From Branchiostoma floridae (Eukaryota; Chordata; Leptocardii; Amphioxiformes; Branchiostomatidae), in NCBI RefSeq assembly GCF_000003815.2, contig NC_049997.1:15996665-16060664 (forward strand): a stretch of DNA of 64,000 bases, read 5' to 3'. Numbering within the stretch: the first letter of the stretch is position 1; each line of letters opens with the position of its first letter. The notes beneath the pieces are model-generated. The model did not search any database. It was not told the origin of the DNA and saw only the letters and a program-made list of their open reading frames with translations. A program made the position numbers and the translations under genes. Shown here in pieces: positions 34,259 to 44,762 of this stretch.

Positions 34259-35083
34259 TGTGGCGACATTACAGATTTTTCTGGTGTCGCTTGTACATCG
34301 CGGTTTCTCACAGGTAAATTTTAGAACTTAAAAAGTATCTTTTGATTTGCTTGGATTTTGAGGAAAGTTTGCTATCTGGATGTACGTTATATAAGACTTT
34401 ATTTATGTTCGATGTAACGTGTTTTTTTTCAGCGTGTTTTTTTTTTTTTTCATTTTTGTGTGTGTATGTAAATTTGCTGTATGTATAAGTAGCAAACAGC
34501 ATTGGATTATTTAGATGTTGCATTTTTTTTTACCTAATACGAAATGTTAAAAATGTAATAATGTCACCTTGTACATCTTGTCCAGAGTATGTAACGGTAT
34601 ACTTGACTTATAAGAAGTAACGGTCAATGGGGTGGGGTGCCCCACTAGCTTAGCACCAAAACCCACTTATGAATGACTGTATTCTCGGATGTACATGCCA
34701 AATAGGAGTTACTCAAGCAACAGGATGTGGTTTTGGAAACAGAAACATTTTGGATATGAATATTTGTATGTTTTGAATCTATTGATATGAATTTATGTCA
34801 AGGACCAAATTTGTCTTTGTATTTTTTTGCGACATTTTCCAAAGTAGAATTATCTTAGGATTTGACCGATTAGGGTGATCTTTCAAAGGATAAGTGATTG
34901 TTCGTAATCGGATATATGTTAGGATTAAACATATTTATGCTTTTGATTCTGGGTTCTGTTGGGCACAGAGGACCTTGGTTCGATCCTCTGACATGCCACC
35001 GGTAATGTACCCTGACCAAAGGCCACCTTCCTATCTGTGCTCTTTTTGCTACTTATTGTTTTTTCTTTTCATTTATTTTACAG
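34259..35083. other. 5' region of the plus-strand Ly6 gene
   Basis: An acceptor TTTATTTTACAG (ending 35083) lies 12 nt before the ATG, so a noncoding 5' exon must exist upstream. One candidate donor is CTCACAG|GTAAAT at 34313, shortly after the gap, but I cannot confirm it. Near 34975 GACCTTGGTTCGATCCTCTG is B-box-like and may be a SINE remnant. Confidence 0.35.
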
Positions 35084-35095
35084 CGTCAAGAGAAG

Positions 35096-35156
35096 ATGGC
35101 GAGATATCTTTGTATCCTAGTCTTTCTTTTGGGATGCGTAACAGCGTCTGTTTATT
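35096..35156 (+). CDS. coding exon 1 of plus-strand Ly6 gene (signal peptide)
   Basis: ATG to the donor TTATT|GTAAGT; encodes MARYLCILVFLLGCVTASVY and ends in phase 1. The exon itself begins at 35084 after a strong acceptor. Confidence 0.85.
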
Positions 35157-38100
35157 GTAAGTACTGCCATTTTGCTTTGCCGGTTTATGTGTATATAAGA
35201 ATCACGGTTATTGCTTGAGAGATTAATATAGAAATTAATCGATATGAAATCAAACAAGTAAGTTAAAAGAAGACTCGATCAAACTTGACCATCGAACTTG
35301 ACCACTGGGTCAGCAACACCTACCCACGAGTATATCATTGCAATCCATTCAGAGGTTCTGGATTTTTTTAACGGGGTTGTTCAAAGCAATGTCCTTAGAC
35401 CACTTTAAAGCAACGAACTAAGAAGTTGTAAACAATTACACAAGGAGATAGCAGTGAACATTAAATTTTGGTTGGAAGGCTGATAAGTTGTAGACAGGAG
35501 GGAAACAGTTCCATAGTTTGACAGTCCGGGGAAGGAACTGTTGCTGTAGAAGGACTTTGAGGCAATTGAACAGTTAGTATGGCGATGTGGTATTCCGAAA
35601 GACAAGAAAACACACATACGCACCGTCTTACTGGCATACAGAGTAAAAACTATACCTCTATTTTTCTTGGAGGTAATAAAAGTTACTTATCAAACATTTA
35701 TCAAACGAAAGACAATATCTATTTGCAATGATGAAGCAATGATAATTATATACGGTTAAACCTGAACAATTGAAATTTGAATTTTTACTTCATCCCCCTT
35801 CAGGTTTGAATTGCAATCAGTGTGTTGCGCCCATACCCGACAGCCTATCAGAATGCCAGGCCATGAACACGTCATCAACCGCCACCAACTGTTCCGCCAA
35901 TCTGAACAACTTCTGCTTCACCGCCCGAGTGGAAACTGGTAAATGATGTTAACTTGTTGACCTTTGACTTACATGTTTACAATGACGTAACCACAGGTTT
36001 GCGATAGCAAAATCTATATTGGTTTCAGGGCAAATTTCAGTATTTCCGGAGTTGCGCAGATGACCCACTTCCAGCCTCCTCAAAATGGTTGGGTACCCTT
36101 GACACAAGTGCCTGTAGAAATGTTTTTTCTTGAGATATGTTTGGATTCTGGAGGTGCATATTATAGGTAAGGGTTGTAGCTTCTATATTATGTTGAAAAA
36201 ACAGATTTTTATTGATATTTGTGGTTGCAGTAGGCCTTAGAAGTCAGGTGTTTTGGTGTTTTTTTACAGGCAGTGAAAATGGGTGAAAAGGTCACGACCT
36301 ATGTTTCGGTCCCGTACAACAAAATTCCGCCGTAATTATTTTCCTTTTTTTCTCATCAAATTACACTTTAGAGGCTGGATAACCATGCCAATGTGAGTTT
36401 TTCATGTTCTAAAAGTCAGGTAGGTGATTTTTGACAGCCTCTTTCTCCCATGATTCCAATTGTTAAGAATAGGCAGCCTAAATATCGAAATTTAGCCTGC
36501 ATGCTTTCGGCAGGGTAAAGTTCAAAATTGGCGGGTTTCAAGACACTTCAAGTAATGCGGGAAGGGTTGTCAAACATCGTCACAAGTTTCAAAGACTTCA
36601 CGGAGACCCTTCCCCCAGGATTGGTCCCCAGGGAGCACAGGTGTCAGGAGGGCTGTGGTAAAGTTTGTGGCTTTAGTTATACTTCATATCGTTTAGCAAA
36701 ATATGACACAGACAGGGGGAAATGGTAAAATCTGCTCATCCTGGCATAAGGAGACTACTCTTCATTACTTTAGACACCAAAATTTGTATCTAAATGCTGT
36801 TAGGCTACACTTTGGAGCAAATACTGAGAGTGCACAGAATGGAGAATGGGGGGGGGGGGGGTAGGTGTGTCCTTGGGGCTTATATATCTTTGGGGGCTAA
36901 AATGTTCCCCAAAATTGGTTATCTGGGCAAAAGAAAGGCTTTACCTGACTCAACTGACTGAGATTTATGAAGAAATTCTGCCATTTTTGTGCTTTTGGGC
37001 CTGATTTCTTACTTTCTGTACCTTTTTTATTGATCATGCAACATGCACTCTCATAAAATGCTTCAAAGTCTAACCTGTCAGCTTTTCAATACAACTTTAG
37101 GTGTGTAAATGGTGGGAGAATACTCTCCTTATGCTAGAAAGATCAGCTTTTAACTTTTTCTTCAGTTTGTGTCACTTTTTGGTTAATGCTGTGGAGCCTA
37201 TCAAATGCCTCAGACCACTGCCAAAGCCTTGAGGAAAGTCCTCTGACACCTGCCATGAGATCTACTCCCCTAAGAACATTCTTGGTCAGAAAGCTTTGAA
37301 ACTTGGGGTGATGTTTGACAACTCTTACCCGCATCATGAGAAATGATTGAAATTTGTCAATTCTCAAGTTCAGGGGGGTGACATCAATGTCAATGGGCGC
37401 CGCCATATTGGATTTGAGGTCATGTCGGCGTCAAAAAATGCGAACACTTGACAGAAACTCACAAATAGGCTTATAGCAGCTGGTTCTTAATTAAGTCTGT
37501 GATAGCAAGTAGAGTCTAAGTCTAAGACCTACGCTATTGAATATCTATATCATTGTGCAAATCCTGATCAGGGATATAAGGGGGGGTCCACAAATTAATT
37601 TTGTCCAGTTCAAGACATACATACATGGGTAAGCCATGCAAAAACAATTAATTAACTACATTTTTAAACCCCTCCTCTTGATGCAAAGCAGGATTTGTGA
37701 GGTTTGTTTTCCTTGGAAAAGTGAAAGGTTATTTCCGTCTGATTATAACGAGCTACAATCAGAAGATTGAAATGACACCAAGATTCCAGCCCCTGTCATT
37801 GGTCGGATACAGGACAAAACATGTCAGAGGTCAGAAATTATGTCCATATATGAAAAATACATATTTTTTTGTTCTCACTACCAGAAGACTGGGCCTTTAT
37901 GATCCCAATTCGCCGAGAAAACAATTATTTCAAAAATAAGTCAATTTTTAGATCGAGGCTATGTAAGGTGCATTCGACTGCGCAACTCTTGAGATTATTA
38001 CCTTTTTCGTGGTAAAAGTGTATACCTTTGTTTTCTTGTAAGGTGCGCACTTTTCCTATCCAATGACAGCGAGGACATTCACCAGGTTTTGTCGTCCAAT

Positions 38101-38353
38101 CAGAAGCGAGAATACTTAAGCAGGTTCTCTATCTCCTCCAATCACAGCGGGGATACTAACCGGGTTCTCCCGGGGTTGCATGGCGGTCAGCGCGGGAAAT
38201 GGTTGCGTCAGCCTGGCGGGGGTAACGACCTGTCGGACGTTCTGCGCCACGGACGGCTGTAACACCGACAACGCCGGGCACAACATCCAAGCAAGCGCCA
38301 CACTTCTGCTTGCGACTGTAGCGCTGGCGGTGTTAGCTGCAGTACGTTCCTGA
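35096..38353 (+). CDS. Ly6/uPAR-domain GPI-anchored protein, 133 aa
   Basis: Exons 35096-35156, 35804-35938 and 38148-38353 join in phase (1, 1) to 133 residues plus TGA. A hydrophobic signal peptide (about 1-21) is followed by LNCNQC, the usual opening of a Ly6/uPAR three-finger domain. The ten expected cysteines are at 24, 27, 38, 50, 58, 76, 85, 94, 98 and 103, and ATDGCN (99-104) is the family's end signature. Residues 105-115 form a short polar linker, then a hydrophobic tail (116-131) fits GPI attachment. Such proteins sit on the outer cell surface or bind receptors; the ligand cannot be told. N42 is a possible glycosylation site, and C21 is an extra cysteine near the cleavage site. The exon 3 start is chosen by phase and pyrimidine tract; an acceptor at 38123 would add eight residues. 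ATTAAA at 38451 is the likely poly(A) signal. The closest relative in the window is the minus-strand gene at 40169-43489. Confidence 0.85.
35804..35938 (+). CDS. exon 2 of plus-strand Ly6 gene
   Basis: Acceptor ATCCCCCTTCAG, donor AACTG|GTAAAT. A symmetric phase 1-1 exon of 135 nt carrying domain cysteines 1-5, from LNCNQC to NFCFTARVET. Confidence 0.88.
36480..37410. mobile_element. inverted-repeat element in intron 2 of plus-strand Ly6 gene
   Basis: About 110 bp near 36537-36650 (ATGCGGGAAGGGTTGTCAAA, AAGTTTCAAAG) recurs inverted near 37250-37400 (TTTGACAACTCTTACCCGCA). The arms are diverged by scattered changes. Short open frames on the arms are shadows of each other, not exons. The exact ends are not defined; GAGTTGCGCAG near 36050 and its inverse near 37985 may mark a larger element filling most of the intron. 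Confidence 0.5.
38059..38170. repeat. three ~37-bp tandem units at the exon 3 acceptor
   Basis: Units TCCAATGACAGCGAGGACAT (38059), TCCAATCAGAAGCGAGAATA (38095) and TCCAATCACAGCGGGGATAC (38137) each continue with A(C/G)C(A/G)GGTTYT. The third contains the chosen splice acceptor and the first ten codons of exon 3, so repeat sequence has become coding. Confidence 0.72.
38148..38353 (+). CDS. exon 3 of plus-strand Ly6 gene (domain end, GPI signal)
   Basis: Acceptor TCCTCCAATCACAG; the frame runs to TGA at 38351. It carries domain cysteines 6-10, ATDGCN and the hydrophobic GPI signal ATLLLATVALAVLAAV. A truncated copy of this exon is at 41455-41600. Confidence 0.85.
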
Positions 38354-38459
38354 ATCGCCAGACGACAATAGCTGCAGTACATTTCAAAATCACTAGATGT
38401 CGCTACCATGACGTTGCTTGATACCACCAAGTAGTAGAGCGTTACCGACTATTAAATGT

Positions 38460-40168
38460 GTTTAGCGTAGATAACAATGACTTGATTCTCCGTTTAAAAT
38501 TATATGTTTTAACCTCAGTATGAAACAGGTTGTTTTATTTGATCTAAGAAATTTCAGGGTAGACGTTCAGCGTAAAAGAAAATTTGAATTGAATTTCATT
38601 GTAACGATAGTCAAACTTGACATGAAATTGCTTTATCGACAAGTTACTTTTACGTTGTGTATTCACTGACTATACACCTGCAACACGTGATACGTATTTC
38701 ACATGTTCAACTCGATCCTAATCTTAAAGTAGCTACCTATACAGAGACAAATTTGTTGTACACTTTCGTGGGTATTTTTTTGGCGACGCCTCATGGGCGA
38801 GCCTCACAGTATAGTATGTGTCCGATTGGCTAGAATTCCCAGAATTGTACATGCAGGAATTTTCCGGAATTTTTTTCCACTAGTGCGTAGTTGCGGGACT
38901 GAACCATTACCTTCATGGGTAAACTTTCCAGTCGTAGGACACGTACCGTTATACGTTGCCCCTTGTGGGTTTATTTGGGAGTAAAAAAAGACTAGACGTG
39001 ACGTGTGCATAGTGGTGTTTTCAATACGCTTAGAGATTTTGTCTGGTTGGTGAATTTCAGAAAAACAAAGTTGTTTATTCACAAACACGTTAACAACTAA
39101 TGTACACATCTCCTCCGGTTATCTTTAATTCAAGTAAACACAAATACAGACAAAAACAAACTCAGAAGCCATGATTTTATTCATGATACTTCATGTAGGG
39201 GTTACAACATTATGCACAGCAAGTATCAAACAACCAGAATTCAGAAAATTGAATTGAGGCAATTGACATCATTGAATGAATCAATGAATGAAGAATGCCT
39301 ACGCCCAAAAGGCGTCTCCAAAATGATTTGTTTATTGCTTGGATTCCAAATAAGCAGATGTTGCACAAATATAATAATCTGTTTTGTATCGGAAATTTCA
39401 TTTAAAACAGTTTTAGTAATGCATAACAAATACTTGTTTGGTTATAATTCGTCTTCTCTTTTAGCGATTAAACATTTCATTTGCACCAGATGCAAGCGGC
39501 AGGGTAATCAATTTTTATAACCCACAAGAGAGGGTTGTAAAGTAGTAAAGCATCACACTATCAGCACACAGTTTCTGGAAACTAAACCCACTGTTATACC
39601 ACAATCGTCAAAGTTAACTATAAGGTATCGGTGACACAAACCTTGGAATTTTATCATACACGTGTCCGTCACCTTTTCACAAATAGCAGTCACAGTGTGT
39701 CTGCTATAATCCAATCAGGATACGCGTTTGATAACTACAAGTATAAGCTCTCTCACAGAGTTTAGAACGCATGTGCGGCGACATGAACTTTCGGTAATAT
39801 GTCAAAGGTCAAGTCCCCGTAAAAGAACACAAAATTCGTCTTGACAATTTGTATGCAAATCGAAAAAATGGTCGAGACAAGGAATGTTTTTTCATTGGGA
39901 CTTTGCCCGACATATTACCTAGCATTCCTGTTGCCGCACATGCGTTCTGATCTCTGTGAAAGGGCTTATACTTTAGGGACGTGTGATAGAATGTCCCTCA
40001 GAACGTTAGTTTATCTGGTAGATTAGAATTAAGAAACTAGCTTAACTCGTTGATACGTTGCCTAGCCTTCTGCATATTCCATATGGTTATATCGCCCTCC
40101 CTTAGTATACATCGACTAGATTTGAGTTAACTTTAGGGTAGTTTCCGATGCAGTCTTGAACGATCTTT
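38460..40168. other. intergenic region between the convergent Ly6 genes
   Basis: No exon is recognised. Open frames at 38793-39109 and 39210-39520 occur on both strands without domains. The one clear structure is the MITE at 39741-39971. Confidence 0.5.
39741..39971. mobile_element. 231-bp palindromic MITE
   Basis: GTATAAGCTCTCTCACAGAG then AGAACGCATGTGCGGCGACA on the left mirror TGTTGCCGCACATGCGTTCT and CTCTGTGAAAGGGCTTATAC on the right, giving arms of about 50 bp. A related half is near 21825. Confidence 0.75.
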
Positions 40169-40380
40169 TTAGTACACGGACAAGATGGCGGACAAGATCG
40201 CGGACACGATCAGGAACAGTGCGCTTGCGCGGACCATCCCAGCACCGCTGCCGGCATCACCGTTGTTGCAGCCATCGGTTGTGCAGTACGTAGAGCAGGT
40301 TCGAATAAAGAGTACAGAGAAACAACCTTCGTTGGTGTTCGTAGTAGTGCAACTGCGGACGAAGGACGTCCACGCGTCGC
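40169..40380 (-). CDS. exon 3 of minus-strand Ly6 gene
   Basis: Acceptor CGTCTTTCCTTACAG; the frame runs to TAA. It carries cysteines 6-10, the TTDGCN signature and the GPI tail SALFLIVSAILSAILSVY. Confidence 0.88.
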
Positions 40381-41873
40381 CTGTAAGGAAAGACGTACAA
40401 CGGTTAAAGCCAACATGAATAAACATGATTAATCTCCAGTGGTATCGTCCACAATGACGTCACCATTCCATTCACAGCAACCTAGGGATCCGCCGCCATT
40501 CGCCAACTGTAAACGGTTTCGCTGGGTGAGTGGTGAGATCAAGAGGTCAAAGGATAGTCTATCCCTAAAGTTTCGCCGTTTCATTTTTGGCGACAGTTGT
40601 TTTGGGGACGGCTGAGATGACGGGCTTTCATATGACGTCTGTTTCTGCAATGAGCTATATACATATAGAATACAATATGGTGTAATCCGTATCACCCGAG
40701 GTGGCCGGAGGGTGATCCGACCCGCGCGAGGGCTGGGACCGAGGGTGATGCGGAATACACCGTGTTGTATTTTATTTATGTCATACCCACCTAAGAAAAC
40801 CCATGTTTTGATGCAAAATGCGCCAGAAGTTGAACAAATTTGGTGCTCTCGAACAAAAAGTGTTGCAACAGCAATGTTCCAACGTCCAAATCAGTTATTC
40901 GAATAGCCAACCGTGCCACACTCGGCCCGCCCGAAATGGTTCGATTTACTCGAAGGAAGCCTGTGTGATACGCCTTTCGAACCTATGCGATACGGAAGTT
41001 ATGGCCCGGTCCTTAAACACCCGTATCGAATGTTTTCGCGTCACAGGTATGACATAAAGATATGTATAAATTATATAAAAGCTCCTTGGTTTGTGCGTCA
41101 GTTAAAAAAACGTCTGAAAGTTGAGTTATTAACAGTTGCTTTCTCCTTTTTTTGTATCGGAGACCATTGCCAAAAGCCATATATTTAATATTGAACCAGC
41201 GTCTGCCTTCATCTGTCATTCTTTAAAATTTTGAAGTACTTTGCTCCAAACCATAATGATCGACTATTCGCAGGAGTGTGCTTGCTAACAGTAGCATACA
41301 CACCCCTAGGCCGGCTTCACTCCTCTGCCAGCTTTTGATACTATCTTATATACCGTAGGATCTGCTTGGAGATTACAAACATGTTGAATTAAAATTATCT
41401 TGGATCTTGATTTATAACTGCACAAAAAAAGAAACACTTCCTTTTCGGAGGAAGTCCTGCACTACTGACGGCTGTAATACCAACAATGGCGGGCACACCA
41501 TCCAAGCAAACGCCACACTTCTGCTTGGGACATTAGCTGCAGTGTACTGCTAAATCGCTAGACGACGCTAGCTGTGATGCATTTCTGAATCACTAGATAA
41601 CGAAAACGTACTAGTTGTTACGCTGATCACAGCGCAATAGGAGCCAGTTGCGCAGGTAGTGGCGTTCGTGGGGGTGCTCTGGGACTGGCAGTTGTCGTTC
41701 GCAGAGGTGCCGACACACTGGATGCAGTCCAAACCTGCATTCAATAAAAAGGAAGAAAAAAACGCATATTTTAGTGTGTGATTCTGTATTGCGTTTGCGC
41801 AAGGACGCTATCCTTGGTCTCTCTCTCTGTCTCTCTCTGTCTCTCTCTGTCTCTCTGTCTCTCTGTCTCTCTG

Positions 41874-41912
<39 letters not shown>

Positions 41913-43489
41913 GTGTTTGTGTGACACTGTGTGTGTATGTGTGTGTGTGCATGTATGCTTGTGTAGAATATTACACGTGTCTATGAGAATATAGCCTCTT
42001 CCAGGCTCCGCGAATCGCGATCGGTGGTCTAATGGTAGAATTTGGACAAATAGAGTCTATAGTACGCAAGACTCTATTTGTCCTGTTTCCACAATTAGAC
42101 CACCGATCCGCGGAGCCTGGTAGAGGCTAGTGAGAATACGCTTGTGTGCGTTTGTGTGTGAGATGATTCTGTGTGTGTTCATGTGTGCTTGTGTGTGTAA
42201 GACTTGTAGTGTGTGTGTCTGTGTGAATGTGTGAGGGGGTTTACTGGAGGTGGGATGCATTTGCATATCTGTGTATTTGTTTGTGTGTCGGTGTACGTGA
42301 GTTTGGTTGTGTTTACATGTGAGAGTGTGTGTATGTGTATCTATGCGTCTGTGAGTGTGACTTTGAAGGTTGCAAGAAGTCTTGTATTCATCATTTGAAA
42401 AAAGTAACACTAGTATATTGTTGTACTTCTGTAAGTATGATAAAAGACATAATCTCCTAGCAGATTCATTTGAGGCAAAGACGGCATGCAGGGCTCATAT
42501 GCGTGTGTGTGTATATGTGTGTGAGTGCGCGCGCGCGCGCGCGCGTGTGTGTGTATGTATGTATGTATGTATGTGTGTGTGTGTGTCTGTCTGTCTGTGT
42601 ATATAAGTGTGTCTGAGTGTGTGTGACTGTTTCAAAGCCTGTTAGTTCAGACGTGTTCTCATTGTTTGTATTCACGAATCATACCAAAGCTAGCTTATTA
42701 ATGTTTCTGATCGTAAAGAAATGTTAGTTCAAATGTGTATGTAGTTTTATACTGTACAAATTGTATTAGATTCTTAAACTATTTGAATGTTGTCAACGTT
42801 ATGAAATGTGTTCCAATCGCACTAGAGTTCTAATCATGTCCTATATGTTTTTATTTCTCGTATCGGTCTGCAGAACGAACGAAGAATTTCTACAATACCC
42901 AACATGACTAGCCTGGAGTCCAGCCTTGTCCGCTCCCGAAGGTCGCTACGTTGGAGGGTAGTAACCTTCGGGAGAGGACAAAAGCGAACAAGGCTGGACT
43001 CCAGGCTACATCGTGATGTAAATGGATGTATTTATCATAGTATCCATTTGAATTTTGAATTCAGAATGACCACCGCTTCTCGGAAAGCCGCAAGAGGACA
43101 CTAGCGTGTCCAGTTCGGATGGACGCCGGATGATCTCAGCAGGGAACATCCCCAATCTATCCTGACTCAGCAGATTGTAAAGATGAGTCAATTTTATTTT
43201 AAGTAACCGGTAACTTGCTTACTTTGCTTATGGCCGACCGGTAACAATGACTTCCTGTCATCACTTCTATTTAGAACAGTAGTTTTGGGCTTGGGGAGAA
43301 TTTTATTGTGTTGGGTAGAAATAAAACTCCCAGTGTTTGATGCCCCAAAACTGACTTTGTACATTATTGCATACAGTTAGAGCTAGACTATTAGATACAC
43401 TAAGATTCAAAATGTCTTGAAAACAACTTACCGTAGGAGACGGTGAAAATGCTGGCCAAAGCGACCAACAGAAGTAGACGTCCCGACAT
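40169..43489 (-). CDS. Ly6/uPAR-domain GPI-anchored protein, 130 aa
   Basis: Exons 43489-43432, 41734-41612 and 40380-40169 join in phase (1, 1) to 130 residues plus TAA. A signal peptide (1 to about 20) is followed by LDCIQC. Ten cysteines at 23, 26, 35, 47, 53, 71, 80, 89, 93 and 98 fit a three-finger Ly6/uPAR domain, ending in TTDGCN (94-99). A Gly/Ser/Ala linker (101-110) and hydrophobic tail (112-130) form a GPI-anchor signal, so the protein should be displayed outside the plasma membrane. N43 (NAT) is a likely glycosylation site. The first coding exon extends 21 nt upstream to an acceptor (43510), so a noncoding exon lies further out. Exon structure, phases and cysteine spacing match the convergent gene at 35096-38353, so they are paralogues by old duplication. 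Only the short exon 2 donor (ACTA|GTACGT) is less certain. Confidence 0.87.
40665..41058. mobile_element. composite MITE in intron 2 of minus-strand Ly6 gene and beyond
   Basis: A hairpin head (40665-40770, AGAATACAATATGGTGTAAT against ATGCGGAATACACCGTGTTG) is joined to a body bounded by TTTATGTCATACC (40775) and GGTATGACATAAA (to 41058). The same head-plus-body arrangement recurs at 58615-59037, so both parts move as one unit. It lies in intron 2 (40381-41611). Confidence 0.72.
41455..41600 (+). pseudogene. broken copy of the plus-strand Ly6 gene's last exon
   Basis: The block matches 38250-38400 closely: TCCTGCACTACTGACGGCTG, GGGCACACCATCCAAGCAA, CGCCACACTTCTGCTTG, TTAGCTGCAGT and the 3'-UTR words CTAGACGAC and AATCACTAGAT. 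It encodes the DGCN end motif and a shortened GPI-like tail, then TAA at 41551. The acceptor, cysteines 6-8 and all upstream exons are absent. It lies antisense within intron 2 of the minus-strand Ly6 gene, stopping about 12 bp before that gene's exon 2. Confidence 0.85.
41612..41734 (-). CDS. exon 2 of minus-strand Ly6 gene
   Basis: Acceptor TTTTTATTGAATGCAG, donor ACTA|GTACGT, symmetric phase 1-1, 123 nt. It encodes cysteines 1-5, LDCIQC to SYCAVISVTT. GTAACA six bases upstream is an alternative donor, but it would break the phase. Confidence 0.85.
41819..41925. repeat. CT/TCTG microsatellite
   Basis: Pure and interrupted (TC)n in intron 1 of the minus-strand Ly6 gene. Confidence 0.92.
41994..42126. 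mobile_element. 133-bp hairpin element with tRNA-Gly-like arm
   Basis: CCTCTTCCAGGCTCCGCG...ATCGGTGGTCTAATGGTAGA is mirrored by TTAGACCACCGAT...CGCGGAGCCTGGTAGAGG, with an inner AGAGTCTATAGTACGCAAGACTCT stem. The arm ATCGGTGGTCTAATGGTAGAA resembles the acceptor and D-arm of tRNA-Gly. It is inside intron 1 of the minus-strand Ly6 gene. Confidence 0.75.
42130..42620. repeat. GT-rich low-complexity tract
   Basis: Interrupted (GT)n with (GC)n at 42527-42546 and (GTAT)n at 42550-42575. Intronic. Confidence 0.85.
42909..43008. mobile_element. 100-bp palindromic element with TAGCCTGGAGTCCAGCC ends
   Basis: TAGCCTGGAGTCCAGCCTTG and its reverse complement CAAGGCTGGACTCCAGGCTA bound it. An inner CTCCCGAAGGT...ACCTTCGGGAG pair extends the hairpin almost to the centre. 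The same family brackets the assembly gap at 62367-62517. Intronic. Confidence 0.85.
43432..43489 (-). CDS. coding exon 1 of minus-strand Ly6 gene (signal peptide)
   Basis: ATG to donor TACG|GTAAGT; encodes MSGRLLLLVALASIFTVSY, phase 1. An acceptor CTCTGTTCGCTACAG ends at 43511, 21 nt before the ATG. Confidence 0.87.
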
Positions 43490-43555
43490 GGTCTCAACTT
43501 TAGATCACACCTGTAGCGAACAGAGGGATAAAATAGAATTTTGTTGGTAAAAAGT

Positions 43556-43832
43556 TTCTCTCCCTCTCCCTCTCTCCCTGTCTCTTACTCGGTCTCTCGC
43601 TCTAGTTCTCTTTGTGCCTCTCTGTCTCCCTCTTTCTGCTTATGCCTCTCTTTCTCTCTCTCTTTCTCTCTCTCTATCTTTATGCCTCTTTCTCTCTCTT
43701 TGTGTGTCTCTGTCTCTCTCTTTCTGTCTATTTCTCTCTGTGTGTGTCTCTCTGTCTCTGTATGTCTGTCTCCCTGTCTCTGTCCCTGTCTTTCTCTCTC
43801 TGTCTCTGCCCCCCCCCCCCCCTCTCTCTGTG
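43556..43832. repeat. CT/TCTG microsatellite upstream of minus-strand Ly6 gene
   Basis: Long interrupted (TC)n with a C14 run at 43810-43822. It creates spurious Ser/Leu- or Arg/Glu-rich frames on both strands. Confidence 0.92.
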
Positions 43833-44181
43833 CTAGGATTGGGCACTGTGCCAACGTGGATCTTTTTTCTTTTTTTCTTCATTAATACTGACCAACACAA
43901 CAATTTGTCTCTATTGTACCATTTGTCCCAAGTTCACTATCCGTATACCACAACAGAGCAAATATTGTTGATGCAGACCATGCTATTCCCACTATTCGTT
44001 AGACGTCACGCCAAAAACTTTGTTATTGTATCATTATCATCGTACTTTCATACATGTATTTTTGCAATTAGCCTTCGGGCATGAGTTTGCAATAAAGTTA
44101 TTATTATTATATTATTATTATTATTATTGCACACTGCAGGTAGAAGAAGGGCCCGAAACTCCTAATTTGTGGTGGTCATAT

Positions 44182-44762
44182 GAAGCTGTAAGTCATTTGG
44201 TTTTTATACGCCATGCGGTACATTTTTATACGCGGGGATGAGTAGGGTCCGAAATAGGATTCAAGACAGAATCCATTATCACAAATGCGTGTGCATGGCG
44301 TTGCATTGGTCATAAGAAGTTTAGAAGCTCTTACACAAAGCTAATGCTTTCTTTAAGTCGACAAAGAGTACGAAGCTGTAAGTCATTTGGTTTTTATACG
44401 CCATGCGGTACATTTTTATACGCGGGGATGCGTATACGTAGGGTCCGAAATAGGAGTCAAGACAGAATCCATTATCACAAATGCGTGTGCATGGCGTTGC
44501 ATTGGTCATAAGAAGTTTAGAAGCTCTTACACAAAGCTAATGCTTTCTTTAAGTCGACAAAGAGTACGAAGCTGTAAGTCATTTGGTTTTTATACGCCAT
44601 GCGGTACATTTTTATACGCGGGGATGCGTATACGTAGGGTCCGAAATAGGAGTCAAGACAGAATCCATTATCACAAATGCGTGTGCATGGCGTTGCATTG
44701 GTCATAAGAAGTTTAGAAGCTCTTACACAAAGCTAATGCTTTCTTTAAGTCGACAAAGAGTT
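44182..44762. repeat. three-copy 196-bp tandem repeat
   Basis: Units start GAAGCTGTAAGTCATTTGG at 44182, 44372 and 44568. The first is 190 bp, lacking CGTATA; the second is 196 bp. Copies are otherwise nearly identical, so the array is recent. Each contains TTTTTATACGCCATGCGGTA, similar to TTTTCATACGCCGGGCGGTA at 49397. Confidence 0.9.

Noticed and set aside
36528-37406. Possible extra Ly6 exons in intron 2
   Set aside because: The two frames lie on opposite arms of an inverted repeat; the plus-strand one has cysteines, but no Ly6 spacing.
41611-41952. 113-codon minus-strand frame over Ly6 exon 2
   Set aside because: It is the wrong frame: the Ly6 cysteines appear only in the frame entered from the acceptor at 41734, and its N-terminus is CT microsatellite.
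43585-44084. Long Ser/Leu-rich and Arg/Glu-rich frames
   Set aside because: CT microsatellite read in several frames.
44321-44709. Repeated identical 62-codon frames
   Set aside because: They follow the 196-bp tandem unit; no start, splice or domain evidence.
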